Shown here in pieces: positions 34,385 through 42,610 of a stretch of DNA of 64,000 nt. Position numbers and translations under genes: made by a program. Under the pieces are notes generated by a model, which had not been told where the DNA came from, ran no database searches, and saw only the letters and a list, made by a program, of their open reading frames with translations. Origin of the DNA: Nocardioides panacisoli (GTDB taxonomy: Bacteria; Actinomycetota; Actinomycetes; Propionibacteriales; Nocardioidaceae); contig NZ_CP080409.1 in the NCBI RefSeq assembly GCF_019448235.1, positions 3,100,001 through 3,164,000 of the forward strand, given 5' to 3'. Position 1 is the first letter of the stretch; each line of letters opens with the position of its first letter.

Positions 34385-35479
34385 GTGACCGACGACGCTG
34401 ACCTGCTCGAGGCGCAGGGCCACGACCGGCGCCGGGTGCTCGCCGCCCTGGTGCACGGGCGACCGGGCGGGGAGGAGGTGGCACTGCCGCGCCGCCTGCG
34501 CAGCGTCGTGGCGGGCGTCGTGCTCGCCGCACTGGTGCTGGTCGGCGCGTTCATCGCCTCGGTCGTGGCGCCCCGCGACGCGGTGGACTGGGACGGACCG
34601 TCGCTCGTCGCCGACACCGACAGCGGCGCGCTCCACCTCATCGACGACGACGCCCCCGACGGCCCCGTGCTGCGGCCCGTCGCCAACGCGACGTCCGCGC
34701 GCCTCCTGGCCGGGGACACCTCGCCGCAGCAGGTCCCGGGGAGCGTGGTCGCCGCGAGTCCGCACGGGCCACCGGTCGGACTGCCCACCGCCCCACCGAC
34801 GGTTCCGCCGCCGGGATCACTGTTGCCCGACGGCTGGACCGCGTGCACCGGCCGCGGACAGGGCGTGCACCTCGACATCACCGAGGTGCCGGCGGCCCGT
34901 CCCGTCACCGCCGACACCGGTGTGGTGGTCGACGACGGCGCGCGCCGGTGGCTGGTCGCGACCAGCCGCACCTACGACGGCACCACCGCCGCCCGGCGCC
35001 ATCCCGTGGCCGCCGGTACGCCGGTCGCGCGAGCGGCCGCGGTCGAGGTCGACCCCGGGTGGGTGGCGTTGTTCCCCGTCGGCGGGCCGGCCGCGGGCGT
35101 GGAGGTCCGGATCCCGCCGACGGTGCCGGACGGCGAGGTGTGCGCCGTCATGGAACGCAGCGGGGAGGAGGGCACGTCGGTCGCGCTCGCGATCTCCCCG
35201 GCCGACCGGACCGCGGAGCCGGTCGCGCCCGGCGAGGTGGCGGCGTACGTCGCACCGGGGCACGGTGCCCTGGTGCGGGCAGGGAGCGGGCCCACCCAGC
35301 TCGTCGCGGAGACCGGCCGTCGACACCCGGTCGAGGAGGCCGCGCTCGAGCGGCTGGGACTGGCCGGGGAGCGGCCCGCGGAGGTCCCGGCCGCCTGGCT
35401 CGGCCTGCTGCCCGAGGGGGTCGAGCTCTCGACCGCGGCGGCGCGGTGTCCGCTGGGCCGTGCCCCGTGTCGCGAGTGA
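34385..35479 (+). CDS. eccB: Type VII secretion core protein EccB
   Basis: A 364-residue EccB-like protein. Residues 1-40 are cytosolic and include DRRRVLAALVHG, resembling the family's N-terminus. One transmembrane helix follows (GVVLAALVLVGAFIASVVAP near 40-60), then a large extracytoplasmic domain. Two Cys pairs (for example WTACTG and GEVCAV, and CPLGRAPC at the end) may form disulphides. It is shorter than the ~500 residues of mycobacterial EccB. The GTG start lies 6 bases after eccD. Assignment relies on layout plus neighbours. Confidence 0.8.
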   Translation: MTDDADLLEAQGHDRRRVLAALVHGRPGGEEVALPRRLRSVVAGVVLAALVLVGAFIASVVAPRDAVDWDGPSLVADTDSGALHLIDDDAPDGPVLRPVANATSARLLAGDTSPQQVPGSVVAASPHGPPVGLPTAPPTVPPPGSLLPDGWTACTGRGQGVHLDITEVPAARPVTADTGVVVDDGARRWLVATSRTYDGTTAARRHPVAAGTPVARAAAVEVDPGWVALFPVGGPAAGVEVRIPPTVPDGEVCAVMERSGEEGTSVALAISPADRTAEPVAPGEVAAYVAPGHGALVRAGSGPTQLVAETGRRHPVEEAALERLGLAGERPAEVPAAWLGLLPEGVELSTAAARCPLGRAPCRE

Positions 35480-35537
35480 GGGTGGCGGGACTCGCGCCTC
35501 CGCGGCGCCGGCCGCGAGCGCGTCTACGCTGAGCGCG

Positions 35538-36536
35538 ATGACTTCCCAGACCACGCGGCCGCCGCGGAGTGGGCGGCTCGACGGCCAGGTCGTGGCGGTC
35601 CTGCTGGTACTCGTCGCCGCGCTGCCCGTCGTCCGGCTGCTCGGGCCGGGACTGGACGCCCCGGCCTTCCAGGCGTGGGCGACGGTGTTCGTCGCGATCG
35701 TGGTCCAGTCGGTGCCGTTCCTGGTGCTGGGCGTGGTCCTCTCCGGACTCATCTCCGCTCTGCTGTCGGAGCGGGCCGTCTCTCGTCTGCTCCCCCGCAA
35801 CCCCGCACTCGCCGTCCCGGTCGCCGGCGTCGCCGGGATCGGGCTGCCCACCTGTGAGTGCGCGGCGGTCCCGGTCGCCTCGGGGCTGGCCCGGCGCGGC
35901 GTACCGTCCGCAGTCGCGCTGACCTTCCTGCTCGCCGCACCGGCGGTCAACCCCGCCGTGATCGTGTCGACCGCGGTCGCGTTCTCCGGCCGCACCGACA
36001 TGGTGGCCGCGCGCTTCCTCGCCTCGATGGCGGTCGCGATCGTGGTGGGCTGGATCTACGTCGCGCTGGCCCAGCGGCTGCCGGCGCTGAGGCTGCCCCG
36101 CATCGGCGGCCCGGTGCACTCCCACGGCGGCAACGGCCGGCTCGGCGCCTTCGTCGGCGCCGCCTGGCACGACTTCCTGCCCGCCGCCGGCTTCCTCGTG
36201 GTCGGCGCCCTGATCGCGGCCGCGGTGAAGGTGCTGGTGCCGTTGGAGATCGTGGAGTCGGTGGCCGGCCAGTTCCTGCTCTCGGTGGTGGTGCTGGCCG
36301 CGTTCGCCTTCGTGGTCGCGCTGTGCTCGGAGGCCGACGCATTCATCGCCGTCAGCCTCACGGCGTTCTCCGACACCGCCAAGCTCGTCTTCCTCGTCGT
36401 CGGGCCCGCCATGGACGTCAAGCTCGCCGCCATGGAGGCGGGCCAGTGGGGCCGGCAGTTCGCGCTGCAGTTCGTGCCGCTGGTCCTCGTGCTCGCCACG
36501 ACCATCGCCTGCCTCGTCGGCTGGGTGATGCTGTGA
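35538..36536 (+). CDS. Permease of the DUF318/YraQ (COG0701) family
   Basis: A 332-residue polytopic membrane protein of the predicted permease family COG0701. Two conserved repeats are visible: GIGLPTCECAAVPVASGL near residue 100 with its CEC motif and VVALCSEADAFIAVSLTAF near 265 with a CSEADAF motif. About eight membrane segments are predicted. The transport substrate is not established; some members are predicted to move metal ions, and the family pairs with the TIGR03943 protein encoded next. It starts with ATG at 35538 and its stop overlaps the next start by four bases. It follows the ESX genes on the same strand with a 58-base gap. Confidence 0.85.
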   Translation: MTSQTTRPPRSGRLDGQVVAVLLVLVAALPVVRLLGPGLDAPAFQAWATVFVAIVVQSVPFLVLGVVLSGLISALLSERAVSRLLPRNPALAVPVAGVAGIGLPTCECAAVPVASGLARRGVPSAVALTFLLAAPAVNPAVIVSTAVAFSGRTDMVAARFLASMAVAIVVGWIYVALAQRLPALRLPRIGGPVHSHGGNGRLGAFVGAAWHDFLPAAGFLVVGALIAAAVKVLVPLEIVESVAGQFLLSVVVLAAFAFVVALCSEADAFIAVSLTAFSDTAKLVFLVVGPAMDVKLAAMEAGQWGRQFALQFVPLVLVLATTIACLVGWVML

Positions 36537-37198
36537 ACCGCGCTGCCCAGGCCCTCGTGCTCACCGCCGTCGGTGCGCTGACGCTGCGGATCGGGATCAC
36601 CGACGAGTACGTCCGCTACGTCAACGAGTGGATGCGGTGGCCGCTGGTCGCCAGCGGGGTGCTGCTGCTCCTGCTCGCCTTCACCGCGGTGCTCTGGCCC
36701 GCCGAGGAGGACCACCCGATCACCCCGGTCGCCTGGGTGCTGCTGCTCCCGGTGGTGATCGGCCTGGTCGTCCAGCCGCCCAGCCTCGGCTCCTTCCTCG
36801 CCGAGCGCGGCGTCAACAAGGTCAGCGCCGCCGAGGACCGGGCCGCGGTCGCGCCGCTGCCCGAGGGTGGGATCGCCGACGTGGGCGTGTCCAACTTCGT
36901 CCGGCTCGCCTCCAGCGACGGCGAGCTGTCGGGGCGCACGGTCCGGCTGCGCGGCTTCGTCACCAGCGATGCCGACGGGTGGTACGTCACGCGCATCGCG
37001 ATCCGCTGCTGCGCCGCGGACGGTGCCGCGTTCCGGGTCGCGGCCCGCGGGGTGGAGGCGCCGCCGACGGACCAGTGGGTCGAGGTCGTGGGCACCTGGG
37101 TCGACGGCACCGGCGTCAGCCTGGTCGCTGCGGACGATCCGGCGCTGGACGTCACCGACCTCACCCTGATCGACGAGCCGAAGCGTCCCTACGAGTGA
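36533..37198 (+). CDS. TIGR03943-type permease partner (COG3689)
   Basis: A 221-residue protein with two N-terminal hydrophobic segments and a C-terminal soluble domain. Family marks are RTVRLRGFVTSDADGWYVTR and RIAIRCCAADGAAFRV, with the tandem Cys, plus WVEVVGTWVDG near the end. These proteins are nearly always encoded beside a COG0701 permease and are believed to act with it. The GTG at 36533 overlaps the permease stop (GTGA), and the stop overlaps the next gene, showing tight coupling. Confidence 0.86.
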   Translation: MNRAAQALVLTAVGALTLRIGITDEYVRYVNEWMRWPLVASGVLLLLLAFTAVLWPAEEDHPITPVAWVLLLPVVIGLVVQPPSLGSFLAERGVNKVSAAEDRAAVAPLPEGGIADVGVSNFVRLASSDGELSGRTVRLRGFVTSDADGWYVTRIAIRCCAADGAAFRVAARGVEAPPTDQWVEVVGTWVDGTGVSLVAADDPALDVTDLTLIDEPKRPYE

Positions 37199-37677
37199 GC
37201 CCGGACGGCGGTCGGCCGTCGCCGGGCCCGGGAGTGCGGCTGGGCTTCGGCGCGCTGCTCGTCGCCGTCGCCGTCCTCGTGCTCCTCGTCCGGCCGGACC
37301 CGGTGCGCACCCGTGACGCCCCACCGGACACGACGGCCTCGCCGACCGTCGTGCCGACAGCGGCGCCGGCCCGCGCGCCGGACGAGGCGACGTTCTGTGC
37401 GGCGCACCGGGAGTGGGTCGCCGCCCGCGAGCGACACGCCGAGGACGACGACCGCCGCGAGCCACTGCGCGAGGAGGCCGACCGGATGGTCACGCTCGGG
37501 GTGCCCGACGCGATGAGCACCCTCGCCGTCGGTGGCCTGTACGCCGAGCTGGCGGCCACCTATGCCGCGCTCGGCCTGGTGCTCAGCGAGTCCGCGGTCC
37601 CCGGCGGGGTGGAGGCGAGCACGCTCGACGGTGCGGACGCGGCGTACGACGCCTACGTCCGCACCGCCTGCCGCTGA
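37195..37677 (+). CDS. Hypothetical anchored/secreted protein
   Basis: A 160-residue protein with a membrane anchor near residues 16-33 (LGFGALLVAVAVLVLLV), a Thr/Ala/Pro-rich linker, then a soluble C-terminal domain of helices (FCAAHREWVAARERHAEDDD and later TYAALGLVLSES) ending RTACR, with Cys residues that could form a disulphide. I recognise no family. The GTG overlaps the previous stop codon, so it belongs to the permease operon and may be an extracytoplasmic partner. It ends 18 bases from the convergent L36 gene. Confidence 0.6.
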   Translation: MSPDGGRPSPGPGVRLGFGALLVAVAVLVLLVRPDPVRTRDAPPDTTASPTVVPTAAPARAPDEATFCAAHREWVAARERHAEDDDRREPLREEADRMVTLGVPDAMSTLAVGGLYAELAATYAALGLVLSESAVPGGVEASTLDGADAAYDAYVRTACR

Positions 37678-37695
37678 CGCAGCGCGCGGGGAGGG

Positions 37696-37818
37696 TCAGC
37701 CCTGACGGCCCTTGAAGCGCGGGTTCTGCTTGTTGATCACGTACGTGCGCCCGCGGCGCCGCACGACCTGGGCGCCGGGCTGGTTCTTCAGCGACCGGAG
37801 CGAGTTGCGCACCTTCAT
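37696..37818 (-). CDS. Ribosomal protein L36, zinc-independent paralogue
   Basis: A 40-residue L36 that starts [20 protein letters not shown]. The ordinary L36 binds one zinc with three Cys and a His; none of the Cys residues is present here, marking the C-minus form (YkgO type). Such paralogues replace the zinc form in ribosomes when zinc is scarce. The ATG shares one base with the stop of the upstream L32 gene (TGATG), so translation is coupled. Confidence 0.93.
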   Translation of the reverse strand: MKVRNSLRSLKNQPGAQVVRRRGRTYVINKQNPRFKGRQG

Positions 37819-38000
37819 CACGTCCTCCTTCCGGTGGCCGGGTCGACGAGACCGGCGTGGACCGTCCGCACCAGCCGCCGCGGCACCCGGTGCGTCGTGC
37901 CGTCGACGGTGACCGGCACCAGCGCCGGTGCCGCGGCACGCCACTGCGCACGGCGGTGCCGGGTCCGGCTGCGGGAGGTCCGTCGCTTGGGGACCGCCAT
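37818..38000 (-). CDS. Ribosomal protein L32, zinc-independent paralogue
   Basis: A 60-residue L32 with the hallmark start [20 protein letters not shown]. It has no Cys at all, whereas the ordinary L32 has a zinc ribbon in its C-terminal half. The start at 38000 was chosen because the MAVPKR opening is universal in L32; the frame extends 10 residues upstream into the CobW-like gene. It overlaps both neighbours by one base in TGATG junctions. Confidence 0.92.
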   Translation of the reverse strand: MAVPKRRTSRSRTRHRRAQWRAAAPALVPVTVDGTTHRVPRRLVRTVHAGLVDPATGRRT

Positions 38001-39070
38001 CACGCCACCTTCCGGATCGGACCGAGCCACGGTTCGAAGCCGTCCTCGTCGGGCGACCGGGACAGCCGCTCACCCTCCTCGGCGGTCATGAGCAGGCGGT
38101 CGAAGCTCTCCCGCAGGTGGGCCGGCGGGACGCCGACGCCGGTCAGCACCAGCCGGGTGAACGGCGTACGCCGTCCCCAGCCGGCGTGGTCGCCGATGCA
38201 GAGCTGGCCCCCGGCGCCGTCCCACTCCACGGCCCGGTCGGGGCGGGTGGGGAGCCAGAAGCAGCCGCGCGAGCGGTGGTTGCCGCCGCCGAGGAGCTCG
38301 AGGGACTCCAGCAGTCGCTCGGGGTGGAAGGGCTGGAGTGACTGCAGGTCCAGCCGCCACACGCCCTCGGCCTGCAGGCGCGGCAGGGCCTCGCGCCGCG
38401 TGGGGTCGGTCCACTCGCTGGTCCGACGATGGCGGTGCAGGTGGCCGGTGAGGGTGGCGGCGTCGAGGTCGTGGCTGCCGGCCATGACGGTGGCGTCGGG
38501 GCGTGCCAGCGCCGCGACGAGTCCGTGGGCCGCGGCGTCGGGGGTGTCGTCGAAGACGACGACGTCGGCGTACTCCACCATCGCGGCGAGCACCTCGCCG
38601 ACGCCGCGCCGGTCCTCCTCGGCGCAGTGGTGGCCCCGGTCGACGAGCAGGTCGTCGCTGAGCAGGTCCCGCACGGGGTGGCTCGCGCTGGCAGCGGTCA
38701 CCACGGCCGAGACCCGCAGGAACCGCGCGAGCCGCGTGTCCCACGCCAGCGCGCCGCACAGGTTGGCGGGCTCGGCGCCGACCGGCAGGTGCGAGACGAT
38801 GCTCTGCCACCGTCCGTCGCGGGCCAGCCGCTCGAGGGTGGGCAGGATGTCCTCGCGGATCGCGCAGCTGACGCACGCGTGCTCCAGCAGCGTCTCGTGC
38901 TCCTCGAGCACGCCGGTGATGTCGCTGACGGTCCGGGTGAGGACCTGACGGTCGACGTCGATGTGGTGGCGCACCGCGACGGCGCCGGGCAGGTCGAACT
39001 GCAGTCCGACCAGGGTCGCGGCCATCGGGGCGGGGTCGACGCCGGCGAGGAGGACGACGGGGACGCGCAT
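38000..39070 (-). CDS. CobW/Mrf-like GTPase-family protein of the zinc-starvation operon
   Basis: A 356-residue CobW-related protein. The N-terminus ([20 protein letters not shown]) sits where the P-loop should be, but GxxxxGK[ST] is missing. The metal-site motif CxCC is changed to [10 protein letters not shown] near residue 65. A CobW C-terminal domain follows, with [20 protein letters not shown]. In M. smegmatis a similar gene in the zinc-independent ribosomal operon encodes Mrf, which recruits the hibernation factor Mpy to ribosomes; Rv0106 of M. tuberculosis has the same CVSC form (from memory). This product is probably its homologue. It lies between L31 and L32 and overlaps both by one base. 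Confidence 0.82.
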   Translation of the reverse strand: MRVPVVLLAGVDPAPMAATLVGLQFDLPGAVAVRHHIDVDRQVLTRTVSDITGVLEEHETLLEHACVSCAIREDILPTLERLARDGRWQSIVSHLPVGAEPANLCGALAWDTRLARFLRVSAVVTAASASHPVRDLLSDDLLVDRGHHCAEEDRRGVGEVLAAMVEYADVVVFDDTPDAAAHGLVAALARPDATVMAGSHDLDAATLTGHLHRHRRTSEWTDPTRREALPRLQAEGVWRLDLQSLQPFHPERLLESLELLGGGNHRSRGCFWLPTRPDRAVEWDGAGGQLCIGDHAGWGRRTPFTRLVLTGVGVPPAHLRESFDRLLMTAEEGERLSRSPDEDGFEPWLGPIRKVA

Positions 39071-39333
39071 CAGGGCACCTCCCTGCGGCCGTAGCGGCGC
39101 TCGAACTTCTCGACACGGCCCTCGGTGTCGACCACACGGCCACGGCCGGTCCAGAAGGGGTGGCTGTGCCGGCTGACGTCGACGTCGACCACCGGGTGCG
39201 TCACGCCGTCGAACTCGACGGTGTGGTCGGGGTCGACCCGGCCGGCGAGCGTGGATCGGGTGACCAGCACGTGGCCGGTGCTGCGGTCGCGGAACGCGAC
39301 GTGCCCGTAGTCGGGGTGGATCCCCTGCCTCAT
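39070..39333 (-). CDS. rpmE2: Ribosomal protein L31 type B, zinc-independent
   Basis: An 87-residue L31 of type B. It opens [20 protein letters not shown] and has [20 protein letters not shown], the signature of L31. No Cys residues are present, in contrast to the CxxC-bearing type A protein. It is the first gene of the minus-strand operon L31-CobW-L32-L36 and its start is only about 24 bases from the Zur-type palindrome, so the operator covers its promoter. Confidence 0.95.
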   Translation of the reverse strand: MRQGIHPDYGHVAFRDRSTGHVLVTRSTLAGRVDPDHTVEFDGVTHPVVDVDVSRHSHPFWTGRGRVVDTEGRVEKFERRYGRREVP

Positions 39334-39356
39334 CGGCTACCTCCGTATGGTTAGAA

Positions 39357-39371
39357 TGAGAATCATTCTCA
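39357..39371. promoter_or_regulatory. Zur-type operator TGAGAATCATTCTCA
   Basis: A perfect 15-base palindrome in the 63-base gap between the divergent L31 and L28 genes. It resembles published actinobacterial Zur boxes (TGAAAATGATTTTCA-like). It is one of the few AT-rich patches in the window. A single Zur dimer pair here would shut both operons when zinc is plentiful, which fits their zinc-independent products. Confidence 0.88.
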
Positions 39372-39396
39372 ATAGTACCCCATGAGGAGGAACGCC

Positions 39397-39633
39397 GTGT
39401 CCCAGGTCTGCCAGGTCACCGGAGCGAGCCCCGCCTTCGGCAACCGTGTGTCCCACTCCCACCGCCGCACTCGTCGCCGCTTCGACGTCAACGTCCAGCG
39501 CAAGCGCTACTGGGTGCCGCGCCTGCAGCGCCACGTCACGCTGCGGGTCAGCGCCCGCGGCATCAAGACGATCGACCGACGTGGCATCGACGCCGTGGTG
39601 GCGGACCTGCAGCGGCGAGGCGAGCGGTTCTGA
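39397..39633 (+). CDS. rpmB: Ribosomal protein L28, zinc-independent paralogue
   Basis: A 78-residue L28 with the family core [20 protein letters not shown] and [19 protein letters not shown]. It has a single Cys near the start in place of the paired CxxC motifs of the zinc form. The GTG at 39397 was chosen because AGGAGG at 39385-39390 stands six bases before it; an ATG at 39382 lies within that ribosome binding site. It is the first gene of the plus-strand operon and directly follows the Zur-type site. Confidence 0.93.
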   Translation: MSQVCQVTGASPAFGNRVSHSHRRTRRRFDVNVQRKRYWVPRLQRHVTLRVSARGIKTIDRRGIDAVVADLQRRGERF

Positions 39634-39803
39634 TGGCGCGCAAGGGCAGCGAAGTCCGTCCGATCGTGAAGCTGCGGTCGACCGCCGGCACCGGCTACAC
39701 CTACGTCACGCGCAAGAACCGCCGCAACGACCCCGACCGGATGGTGCTGCGCAAGTTCGACCCCGTCGTCCGGCGCCACGTCGAGTTCAAGGAGGAACGC
39801 TGA
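39633..39803 (+). CDS. rpmG: Ribosomal protein L33, zinc-independent paralogue
   Basis: A 56-residue L33 beginning [19 protein letters not shown] and containing [16 protein letters not shown]. None of the four zinc-binding Cys residues of the C-plus form is present. Its ATG shares one base with the L28 stop (TGATG), and its own stop shares one base with the S14 start. GGAGGAACGC near its end supplies the ribosome binding site for S14. Confidence 0.95.
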   Translation: MARKGSEVRPIVKLRSTAGTGYTYVTRKNRRNDPDRMVLRKFDPVVRRHVEFKEER

Positions 39804-40108
39804 TGGCCAAGCGCAGCAAGATCGCCGCCGAGGCCCGTCGCCGGCGGACGGTCGCGGCGTACGCCGCCCGCCGAGCGGAACTCAAGGACGCCGTACGCCG
39901 CGCCGCCCCCGGGACGCCCGAGCTCGCCGCGGCCGTGCGCGCGCTCGACCGCCTGCCGCGGGACGCATCGCCCACGCGGCTGCGCAACCGGGACCAGGTG
40001 GACGGGCGTCCCCGCGGCTACGTCCGACTGACCGGCACCTCACGCATCCGCTTCCGCGAGATGGCCCACCGCGGCGAGCTGCCCGGCATCAGGAAGTCCA
40101 GCTGGTGA
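39803..40108 (+). CDS. rpsN: Ribosomal protein S14, zinc-independent (long) form
   Basis: A 101-residue S14 of the long form without zinc-binding Cys. It starts [20 protein letters not shown] and ends with [25 protein letters not shown] sequence (read as [19 protein letters not shown]). The ordinary high-GC Gram-positive S14 is a 61-residue zinc protein, so this is the starvation paralogue. It overlaps the L33 stop by one base. Confidence 0.95.
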   Translation: MAKRSKIAAEARRRRTVAAYAARRAELKDAVRRAAPGTPELAAAVRALDRLPRDASPTRLRNRDQVDGRPRGYVRLTGTSRIRFREMAHRGELPGIRKSSW

Positions 40109-40212
40109 GCCCCCGCCTGCTGCACCGGATGGCCGTGGTCCGCCTCGCCGTCCTCATCGCTGGACCGACCGACCCGCCCCGCGCGACCGCACCGACCGAC
40201 GAGGAGCACCCG

Positions 40213-40449
40213 ATGAAGCCGACCCCCCGTCCGCGCCGTCCCGCCCGCGCCAAGCGGGCGTTGCTGCCGCCCCACGTGACGACCGTCGACTACAAGGACG
40301 TCGACCTGCTGCGCACGTTCCTGTCCGACCGGGGCAAGATCCGCGCGCGCCGCGTCACCGGCCTCACGCCGCAACAGCAGCGCGCCGTGACCGCGGCGAT
40401 CAAGAACGCGCGCGAGATGGCGCTGCTGCCCTACGACGGCAAGTACTGA
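40213..40449 (+). CDS. rpsR: Ribosomal protein S18, paralogue
   Basis: A 78-residue S18 with the family core [19 protein letters not shown] and [20 protein letters not shown]. The ATG at 40213 has GAGGAG at 40201-40206 at a good distance. A GTG at 40105, overlapping the S14 stop, would add 36 residues with no S18 similarity and was rejected. It has no Cys. It closes the zinc-starvation operon L28-L33-S14-S18, with a 104-base gap before it. Confidence 0.94.
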   Translation: MKPTPRPRRPARAKRALLPPHVTTVDYKDVDLLRTFLSDRGKIRARRVTGLTPQQQRAVTAAIKNAREMALLPYDGKY

Positions 40450-40526
40450 GCGGGGCGGCCGTCGTCGCGGCGGCAGGCACGGGGCACCGGGGGTACCGTC
40501 TCCGGGAATCGTCGCGAAGGAGAGCC

Positions 40527-41423
40527 ATGGCCTGGACTGCGAAGGACCTGCCCGACCTCACCGGCACGACCGCCGTCGTGACCGGTGCCAACGCCGGCAT
40601 CGGCGAGGTGACCGCCCACGAGCTGGCTGCCCACGGCGCCCACGTCGTGCTGGCGTGCCGCAACGTCGAGGCGGGGGAGAAGGCACGGTCCGGCATGCCC
40701 GGTGAGACGCGGGTCGAGCACCTCGACCTCTCCTCGCTGGCCTCGGTGCGCGCCTTCGCCGAGCGGTGGCAGGGGCCGTTGGACCTGCTGGTCAACAACG
40801 CGGGCGTCATGCGGCCGCCGGCGTTCCGGGAGACCGGGGACGGCCACGAGTTGATGTTCGGCACCAACCACCTGGGCCACTTCGCCCTGACCGGACTGCT
40901 GCTGCCCACGCTGATGGCCCAGGCGGCGCCGCGCGTGGTCACCGTCTCCTCGATCGCCCACCACGCCGGCGACGAGCACGTGGTCGAGGCCAACCCGGCA
41001 GCGGGCTACGACGCCAACCGCTACTACGGCCACAGCAAGCTGGCCAACCTGCTCTTCGCCCAGGAGCTCCACCGCCGCAGCGTGGCCGCCGGGGCCCCGC
41101 TGGTGAGCACGGCCGCCCACCCCGGGATCTCGGCCACCAACCTGGTCGCCTCCCGCGACGGCATGGGCGCGAACCCGATCGTGCGGCTGGTCGCGCCGCT
41201 GGCGATGCCGTTGGTCTTCCAGTCCGCCGCCCGCGGCGCGGACCCGACGCTGTACGCCGCCACGGCGGGCGAGCCCGGCTCCTACACCGGACCGCAGAAG
41301 CGGGGCGAGTCCCGCGGCCCGATCGGCCCGGCCCGGTTGAGCCGCTCGGCGCGCGACGAGGCGCTGGCCGCGAAGCTGTGGGACCTGAGCGAGGAGAGCA
41401 CCGGCGTACGCATCCGCCTGTGA
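40527..41423 (+). CDS. Short-chain dehydrogenase/reductase
   Basis: A 298-residue SDR enzyme. The cofactor site is VVTGANAGIGEVTAHELA near residues 18-35. The NNAG motif follows in LLVNNAGVMRP. The catalytic Ser and Tyr-x-x-x-Lys are in VTVSSIAHHAG and RYYGHSKLANLL. The layout matches the retinol dehydrogenase/WW-domain oxidoreductase-like group often found in actinobacteria. Substrate is unknown. It is transcribed as a single gene with ATG and GAAGGAGAG upstream, and ends 64 bases before the tRNA-Ser gene. Confidence 0.88.
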   Translation: MAWTAKDLPDLTGTTAVVTGANAGIGEVTAHELAAHGAHVVLACRNVEAGEKARSGMPGETRVEHLDLSSLASVRAFAERWQGPLDLLVNNAGVMRPPAFRETGDGHELMFGTNHLGHFALTGLLLPTLMAQAAPRVVTVSSIAHHAGDEHVVEANPAAGYDANRYYGHSKLANLLFAQELHRRSVAAGAPLVSTAAHPGISATNLVASRDGMGANPIVRLVAPLAMPLVFQSAARGADPTLYAATAGEPGSYTGPQKRGESRGPIGPARLSRSARDEALAAKLWDLSEESTGVRIRL

Positions 41424-41487
41424 GTGGCCGGGTCGCGGGGCCCAGCGAGGACGGTGGCCTCGCTGGATCCCACGACTCCGGTGTCGG

Positions 41488-41572
41488 CGGAGGTAGGGGG
41501 ATTCGAACCCCCGAGGGCGTTAACCCAACCCGCGTTCCAAGCGAGCGCCATAGGCCACTAGGCGATACCTCC
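41488..41572 (-). tRNA. tRNA-Ser (anticodon GGA)
   Basis: A minus-strand tRNA of 85 bases. The acceptor arms GGAGGTA and TACCTCC pair fully, with G as discriminator. The anticodon loop CTTGGAA gives GGA, reading UCC/UCU. A long variable arm (serine-type) and the T-loop GGTTCGAATCC are present. CCA is not encoded. Confidence 0.96.
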
Positions 41573-41629
41573 GCAGAGGAGGCTACCTGTGGCGGGCGGG
41601 TCGTCCGAAATCGGCTCCGGCCGCCGACC

Positions 41630-42514
41630 TCACGTGCCGCAGCGGGCGAGGAGCTCGTCGAGGACCTCGCCCTCGTGGCGGTGGCCGTAGAGGTGCCCGA
41701 CCTCCGCGGGCCACTCCACCAGCGTCGCCGAGGGCAGCTGCCCGACCAGGCGGTGGGCGGCGGCGAGCGGAGCGTTGCGGTCGCCGGCCGCGTGGAACCA
41801 GGTCAGCGAGGTGTGGACCTGCGCCACGTCGACGTCGGACCAGTCGCCGCCGAGCGCCATGGCCTCGTCCACCCAGCCCTCGGGGCCCTGGGCCAGCGCC
41901 TCGGTGACGTTGCGTGCGAACGCCTCCTGCCAGCCCGCGTCGCGCATCACGGCCTGGTCGTCGGGCGGTGCGGAATCCATGACCGACCGGAAGCCGGCCA
42001 GCGGGTCCCCGCTCATCGCGTCGTGGGACGCACTCGTGAGCTCGGCGACGGTGGCGCGGTCGCCGAGCCGGGCGGCGGTGAAGACGCGCCGGTTGAGTTC
42101 GATCATCTCCTCGACCTCCTCCTCGCGCGGCGGTGCGAGCCCCACCTCGATGGTCGCCGCGGCGACCCGGGCGGGATGGCGCGCGCACAGGCACAGGATG
42201 TGCGGCGCCGCACCGCTGCCACCCAGCACCGGCACCTGCTCGACGCCGATCTCGTCGAGGATCGCGACGAGGTCGTCGGCGTGCTCGCTGAAGCCGCGGC
42301 CGGGCAGCCGGGTGGACGCCCCGAAGCCGGGCCGCTCGGTGCTGATGACCCAGAGGTCGCGGTCGTCCCACGGGGTGGGGTCGGCGAGGACGGGGTAACG
42401 GGAGCCCGGGGTGCCCGGGACGCGGAGGAGCGGCTGGCCGGCGGGGTCGCCGTACTCGGTCCACGCGACGGTGCGACCGTCGGGCCGGGTCAGGCTCCGC
42501 TCGCGCAGCTCCAT
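41630..42514 (-). CDS. Alpha/beta hydrolase
   Basis: A 294-residue hydrolase of the alpha/beta fold. The likely nucleophile elbow is VLGGSGAAPHILCL near residue 95. A late His occurs in EVGHLYGHRHEGEV and an acid before it in AAGDRNAPLA, in the right order for a Ser-Asp-His triad. The N-terminal part reads DGRTVAWTEYGDPAGQPL, typical of this group. It starts with ATG at 42514; an upstream codon would add 12 residues. Substrate is not predictable. Confidence 0.83.
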   Translation of the reverse strand: MELRERSLTRPDGRTVAWTEYGDPAGQPLLRVPGTPGSRYPVLADPTPWDDRDLWVISTERPGFGASTRLPGRGFSEHADDLVAILDEIGVEQVPVLGGSGAAPHILCLCARHPARVAAATIEVGLAPPREEEVEEMIELNRRVFTAARLGDRATVAELTSASHDAMSGDPLAGFRSVMDSAPPDDQAVMRDAGWQEAFARNVTEALAQGPEGWVDEAMALGGDWSDVDVAQVHTSLTWFHAAGDRNAPLAAAHRLVGQLPSATLVEWPAEVGHLYGHRHEGEVLDELLARCGT

Positions 42515-42575
42515 CCGCTGAGTGAAGCACGGGCCGCGTCGCCGTGCCACGGGAGCACGCCCGATCCCCCCAACT

Positions 42576-42605
42576 TTGGGGTGCCGGCCGCGCCTCGCCT
42601 AGAGT
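42576..42605 (+). promoter_or_regulatory. Probable promoter of the SRP RNA gene
   Basis: TTGGGG (42576-42581) and TAGAGT (42600-42605) stand 18 bases apart and would start transcription near 42611, which is where the SRP RNA stem begins. Spacing and position fit a vegetative sigma-70-type promoter. Confidence 0.5.
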
Positions 42606-42610
42606 TGGGG

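Noticed and set aside
35480..35537. A second Zur-type site before the permease pair
   Set aside because: The gap is GC-rich and has no AT-rich palindrome like the one at 39357.
40105..40212. GTG start at 40105 for S18, overlapping the S14 stop
   Set aside because: It would add 36 residues with no S18 similarity; the ATG at 40213 has a good ribosome binding site and gives a standard-length protein.
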